From NCBI RefSeq assembly GCF_000005505.3, contig NC_016135.3, positions 17,640,613-17,704,612 of the forward strand: 64,000 nucleotides of DNA, written 5' to 3'. The DNA comes from Brachypodium distachyon (lineage: Eukaryota > Streptophyta > Magnoliopsida > Poales > Poaceae). Shown here in pieces: positions 60,217-64,000 of this stretch. How positions within the stretch are numbered: the first letter of the stretch is position 1; the number at the start of each line of letters is the position of its first letter. The notes below the pieces were generated by a model. That model did not search any database. It had not been told where the DNA came from and worked only from the letters and a program-made list of their open reading frames with translations. Position numbers and translations under genes: made by a program.

Positions 60217-60471
60217 GAATTTTCTGCAATGGGCGAAAGCCTGACGGAGCAATACCGCGTGGAGGTGGAAGGCCTACGGGTCGTCAGCTTCTTTTCTCAG
60301 AGAAGAAACAATGACGGTATCTGAGGAATAAGCATCGGCTAGCTCTGTGCCAGCAGCCGTGGTAAGACAGGAGATGCAAGTGTTATCCGAAATGACTGGA
60401 CGTAAAGCGTCTGTGGGTGGCAAGTCCGCCGTGAAATCCGAGGGCTCAACCCTGGACAGGCGGTGCTTGAG
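60217..60471 (+). pseudogene. Nuclear insertion of plastid 16S rRNA gene fragment (NUPT)
   Basis: About 255 bp match the plastid 16S rRNA gene in sense orientation: TGCAATGGGCGAAAGCCTGA, GTGGAGGTGGAAGGCC, TGACGGTATCTGAGGAATAA, GTGCCAGCAGCCGTGG (the 530 loop), GCGTCTGTGGGTGG, GGGCTCAACCCTGGACAGGC. Differences from the conserved gene include CCGCGG to CCGTGG and TATCCGG to TATCCGA, and short deletions (the T-rich bases before AAGTCCGCC; about 12 bases after GGCGGTG). It is not a functional rRNA. Confidence 0.93.
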
Positions 60472-61150
60472 AATTGAGAAGATGAAACGTCTAATGGATG
60501 GAGGGAGAGGCGGACCTGGAATAGGTGGGCGAGCTCGGCGACCTTGAAGGTGGAGGCAGCGAAGAAGACCTACGCCATGAAGGAGACGACGGACGGAGTC
60601 CGACGTGCGCGCAACCGTACTCGTCGATGCAGAAGCACGCCGACTTGGGGTGCTCGCGGACACGGCCACTAGACAGGTACTCAGCTCCAGCACGAGGGTC
60701 TCGTGGTCGTGGCCGACCTCCACCTCCTCCCGAGAAGCTTCCGGAAGTAGTGTTCCACCAGATCGCCGTCCTCCGCGCCGTAGCCGGAACCGGCAGCGCC
60801 GTGCGCGAAATAGGCGCACAGGAAGAATCCACGCGTCAAGGTTTGAGCCGGTAGAAAACCAAAATTATTGAATCCAAACCAAACCGTTTTCCCTTTGAAA
60901 CCAAACCAAACCAATCCATTAGCAACGTCAACCCATTACGGTACCAGGGTGCTACTGGCTGCTCTCTCGCTCGCCCCCAGGAACACGCGCGGACCACGGC
61001 ACCACGCCGGGCGCAGCCGCAACTCCGCGGTGCTGCTTTCTCTCGCCAACCAAACGCCCTCCGCCCTCGGTTAGCTGGGCGAGAGAGAACGGGGGGCGCT
61101 CCCCTAAATTTGTCCTCCCGGGCACGAGGTTCTCGGAGCCCAGCGAGGAT
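60472..61150. other. GC-rich region upstream of the U-box gene
   Basis: Minus-strand frames at 60490-60880 contain coding-like pieces in different frames (FFLCAYFAHGAAGSGYG, EVEVGHDHETLVLEL, REHPKSACFCIDEYGC), consistent with a decayed protein-coding fragment of unknown family. The 60900-61150 part is likely promoter and leader of the downstream gene. Confidence 0.35.
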
Positions 61151-62373
61151 GATAACCTCCCCCGTCCCCGCGGGACGCACCCGTAGGGCGCTGCTATTCG
61201 CGGTTCAACGGCAACCCATTTTTCTTCTCCTCGTGTTCTCTTCCACCCCATCTCCCCGTCAGCCCGTCTCGCTCCAAGTTAGGCGCATCTCTAACAAGGG
61301 TGGGCGAGGGGAAAAGCCTGAAGACAGAGCAATCGAAGAAGTTGCCGAGCCATGGGGAAGCTCGAGGCTTGCTCCTTTGTCACCTTGTCTCCGTCAGGTA
61401 TGAATGGTTTCGTTGGAATTGGACAGTTTCGGAGTTATATTGATGGTTTCATGCTACCAATTTGGAGGAGTAATGTTGCATATTTTGCAACTTGTGCATA
61501 CGTTTGTGGTTCATCGTCTTCAATGTGCTTGATGGTGTGTAGTCAATGCAGACCATCCTGCCTGCCATGTCAAAATCGGGCATGTTGGATGATTTGCCAA
61601 ATGCTGCATATAAAATGTTTAGCTAGATCGTCAAAATTAACTGTTTCACACACACGTGACATAGAAATGCATGGAGTTTCCTTGTAATCATTCAGAATCT
61701 AGCTTATCTCTGCCTACTTCTGCTACACAAACAACTTGTATCCAAGCTTAGCTCTTTTGTAGACGAAGTGCACCATTTTATTATTGCTCCATTTATTTCC
61801 TGGCAGAACTGGCAAATTTCCTTTTGTAGACAAAAGGCATCCTGCCCAGCGTGTAAACATAACAAGTTTACCAGGGAATAATCCCAGCTTACACTGTCGT
61901 TATCAATGATATTAACTGTGGACATTGGACATCTTTTTTGGTGCCAATTGTGTGAATCAGAAGACTATTTGGTTCTTCTTCTCATTGTGCAAAAAAATGT
62001 CCTCACAAATCATTTTTGTGCTAAATTGCTCGCATATTTTTATTGTCAGGTTATGTTATTAATGCCATTTATATAAAATATAGTCATCTTCATTTTGTAT
62101 CCCTTCTTTTTTTTTGTAGAAATTGATATTTATACTACTAAAAGTTTGTAATTTATTTAATGGCACTCGTGTTGCTCTACGAAAAGGTTGCTTTCATAAC
62201 CATTTTGCACTCATGGTGAGGGATCTGAGCTTGTTGTTAAATGTTGACCAATGCAGTCCATTTTTGTAAACATGGAAAACAGTTCTATTGATTATATCTC
62301 ACATATTTTAGCTGAGGACTAAGGTCAATACATGTTATTCTCTTTGCAGATGAAATTTGACTAAGAGGGCACC
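61151..62373 (+). promoter_or_regulatory. 5' leader of the U-box gene: leader exon, intron and uORFs
   Basis: A GC-rich leader exon ends at TCCGTCAG|GTATG (61397/61398); the acceptor TCTCTTTGCAG is at 62349, giving a 952-bp leader intron. In the spliced leader, ATG at 61352 (context GAGCCATGG) opens an 18-codon uORF (starts MGKLEACSF) that ends at 62358-62360 region by a TGA created across the junction, and a second, overlapping uORF ATGAAATTTGACTAA lies at 62350-62364, 9 nt before the main ATG. Confidence 0.6.
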
Positions 62374-64000
62374 ATGGAGAGAGCTGAGGTCGATGTGGAC
62401 TTTACTGTTCCTGACAATTGGAAGGTAATCCAGTTAATCCCCTCATTCATCCGAAAGCTACTAATTCTGTGTTGTTTGTACGATTGGAATTGTGCTGTTC
62501 TTTGTGGCTGTTTTTAGATACAGGGACAAACATTGAACACAGCTGCCTAGCCTTTGATGCTTATGTACATATGTATATAATCACCTGTGCTTTAGAGAAT
62601 AAATCGCATTCAAATAAATACCACCACTGGTTCAACTGTATTGTATATGATAAGTATCTCTTCCGTGAAAATATTTCAATATCACCAAACAGTAAGCTGG
62701 CACACTGTGATAAAGAGTACAGTTTCTTTCATTTCTTTTCTTGTCTTTGACTCTGTCATCAGAATTAGTAATTTTGCTTATTCAATAATATGACATACAG
62801 TACTAAATTTTAGATTTATTTGGGATTGTTCTTTGCCTATTTGTGCAGCTGCATGGAGAACTATGTAAGAAACTTTACAAGATAGTTCATGAAGTTTCAA
62901 ATGCCATCCCTGCCCTTGAGAGTACAAGACCTGGAAGTAGTTCCGGACTGCTGGCATTGAGTTCCTTGCGCATAGCCGTCGATAAGGCCAAGAATCTACT
63001 TCAGTATTGCTCAGAGTGTAGCAAACTTTACTTGGTATGCAATTTTCATATACGTGAACATGCTTGCTATTTCCATGTTCGCTAAGTATCAGCCTATACA
63101 TGAAAGGATGATTCTGGCACTACCAGTCTACCATGTTGTTGTTGGTAGTTGGATAATTTCACAGCTTTCATCAAACATGCTTTATGTGTTTCGTAATTTA
63201 GAACGAGTATTCTCATATTTCTGTTTCTCGTTACAGTAGTGCAATGTTTTGTACTGAACATGCTTACTGTATTGCAGGCTCTTTCAGCAGAATGTGCCCT
63301 TTCTAAATTTGAGAAAGCAAGAGATGCTCTTCTAGAGAGTCTTCACCAGCTGGAAGAAACACTTCCAGAAGCAATTGATTCTCAGGTTTTCACTGGTCTT
63401 GAACAAACATACTTTTGTTGTCGTCTCTTTTATTGAAGCATAACCTAGAATTTCTAATACACATTCTAATCTAATGGATCTTAATGGGGCAATTTTATCG
63501 TAAGAAAGAAATTATTGTTTTAGCTCAGTATTGATCCCTCTTCACTATCTTTCTTTTTGAAAGAGGGCCCCTCTTCACTATATTGATGTAGTCACATTGA
63601 TAAATGGGTTAGCGTTAGCCATTAATAACTGTTGTCTTATGATTTAATTTAGAAATTGTTTTTGGATGGCTATTCCTCAGATAATTAGTTGTTGCCGGAA
63701 ACTTTCAGATCCCAGAGATTGCAAATGAGCTGGAGAACTCAGTTTTTGCTTTGGATCAGGCTGAAAAGCAAGCTGGTGACCAAGTGAAACAAATAATTCA
63801 GAATGAGAAGAAATCTAATGGGTTCCTTGATGACAATGAACTTGATTTTTTTAAGCAAACTGCTTTTAAAGTCGGCATTACATCATCCGCAACGGCTCTT
63901 ACTGAGAGAAGGGCGCTTAGAAGGGTTCTTGAGAGAGCCCATGCAGAAGAAGACACGAAGAAAGAATCAATAGCATCCTATCTGCTGCATCTCATGAGGA
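62374..64000 (+). CDS. PUB45: U-box E3 ubiquitin ligase, PUB45/PUB6-like (5' part)
   Basis: Exons 62374-62424, 62849-63034, 63278-63385 and 63709 to beyond 64000, all GT-AG and phase 0, give the first ~212 residues. They form the helical UND (U-box N-terminal) domain: LHGELCKKLYKIVHEVSNA, ESTRPGSSSGLLALSSLRIA, AKNLLQYCSECSKLYLALSA, FEKARDALLESLHQLEE, and the segment ITSSATALTERRALRRVLER followed by KKESIASYLLHLMR. These match Arabidopsis PUB45/PUB6-type proteins as I remember them. The U-box and ARM repeats lie beyond the window. The protein should transfer ubiquitin from an E2 to substrates; the target is unknown. The start is chosen as the first ATG of the conserved frame (ACCATGGAG). Confidence 0.92.

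Noticed and set aside
60217..60471. A functional 16S rRNA gene or bacterial contamination
   Set aside because: Only about 255 bp of the gene, with deletions, embedded in plant DNA; a plastid-derived nuclear fragment explains it.
60274..60819. 181-codon minus-strand frame
   Set aside because: It runs through the antisense of the 16S fragment, so it cannot be an intact gene; only its upstream part is noted as possible relic.
1..64000. CRISPR array, operon or phage-defence system
   Set aside because: The window is plant nuclear DNA; the direct repeats found are tandem duplications without spacer structure.

Overview
This is a 64 kb stretch of nuclear DNA from a flowering plant, almost certainly a grass (Poaceae). 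The evidence is GT-AG introns, very GC-rich first exons (kinase, lipase), many Stowaway-type MITEs ending in CTCCCTCCG-like repeats, grass-type LTR retrotransposons, a Mutator-like element and a FAR1-related sequence. A 3.3 kb solo LTR resembling pooid families hints at a BOP/Pooideae genome, but that is from memory and not proven.

Layout. 0-5 kb: relics of Copia and Gypsy pol abutting each other on the minus strand, next to an unrecognised three-exon gene (3393-4276, minus). 5-10 kb: gene-poor, with tandem duplications, a fold-back TIR element (7689-8338) and poly-G tracts. 10.5-11.8 kb: a truncated FAR1-related (FRS) pseudogene. 12.8-16.1 kb: a solo LTR with near-perfect target duplication. 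18.2-22.8 kb: a divergent pair of organelle-protein genes, a 968-aa mitochondrial-type PPR protein (minus) and a plastid Ycf20-like protein (plus). 26.6-30.5 kb: a Mutator-like element with its terminal inverted repeats and a broken transposase. 32.3-33.8 kb: an OXI1-type AGC kinase (minus). 39.3-44.4 kb: a complete but dead 5.2 kb Gypsy element of the short-LTR (Reina-like) kind. 46.9-57.6 kb: a 14-exon lipase gene resembling sn1-specific diacylglycerol lipases (minus), carrying a LINE and MITEs in its introns. 59.2 kb: a nuclear tRNA-Leu(UAA). 60.2-60.5 kb: a fragment of plastid 16S rRNA gene (NUPT). 61.3-64 kb: the 5' part of a PUB45-type U-box E3 ligase gene (plus), which runs off the window.

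The genes do not form a pathway; the arrangement is ordinary grass chromatin with independent genes and nested repeats. The clearest regulatory structures are the PPR/Ycf20 bidirectional promoter with a telo-box, a 26-codon uORF whose stop overlaps the PPR start codon (ATGA), and overlapping uORFs before the U-box start. I found no CRISPR array, operon or obvious new multi-gene system. All splice sites were placed by eye from reading frame and GT-AG signals, and family assignments are from memory of protein motifs.
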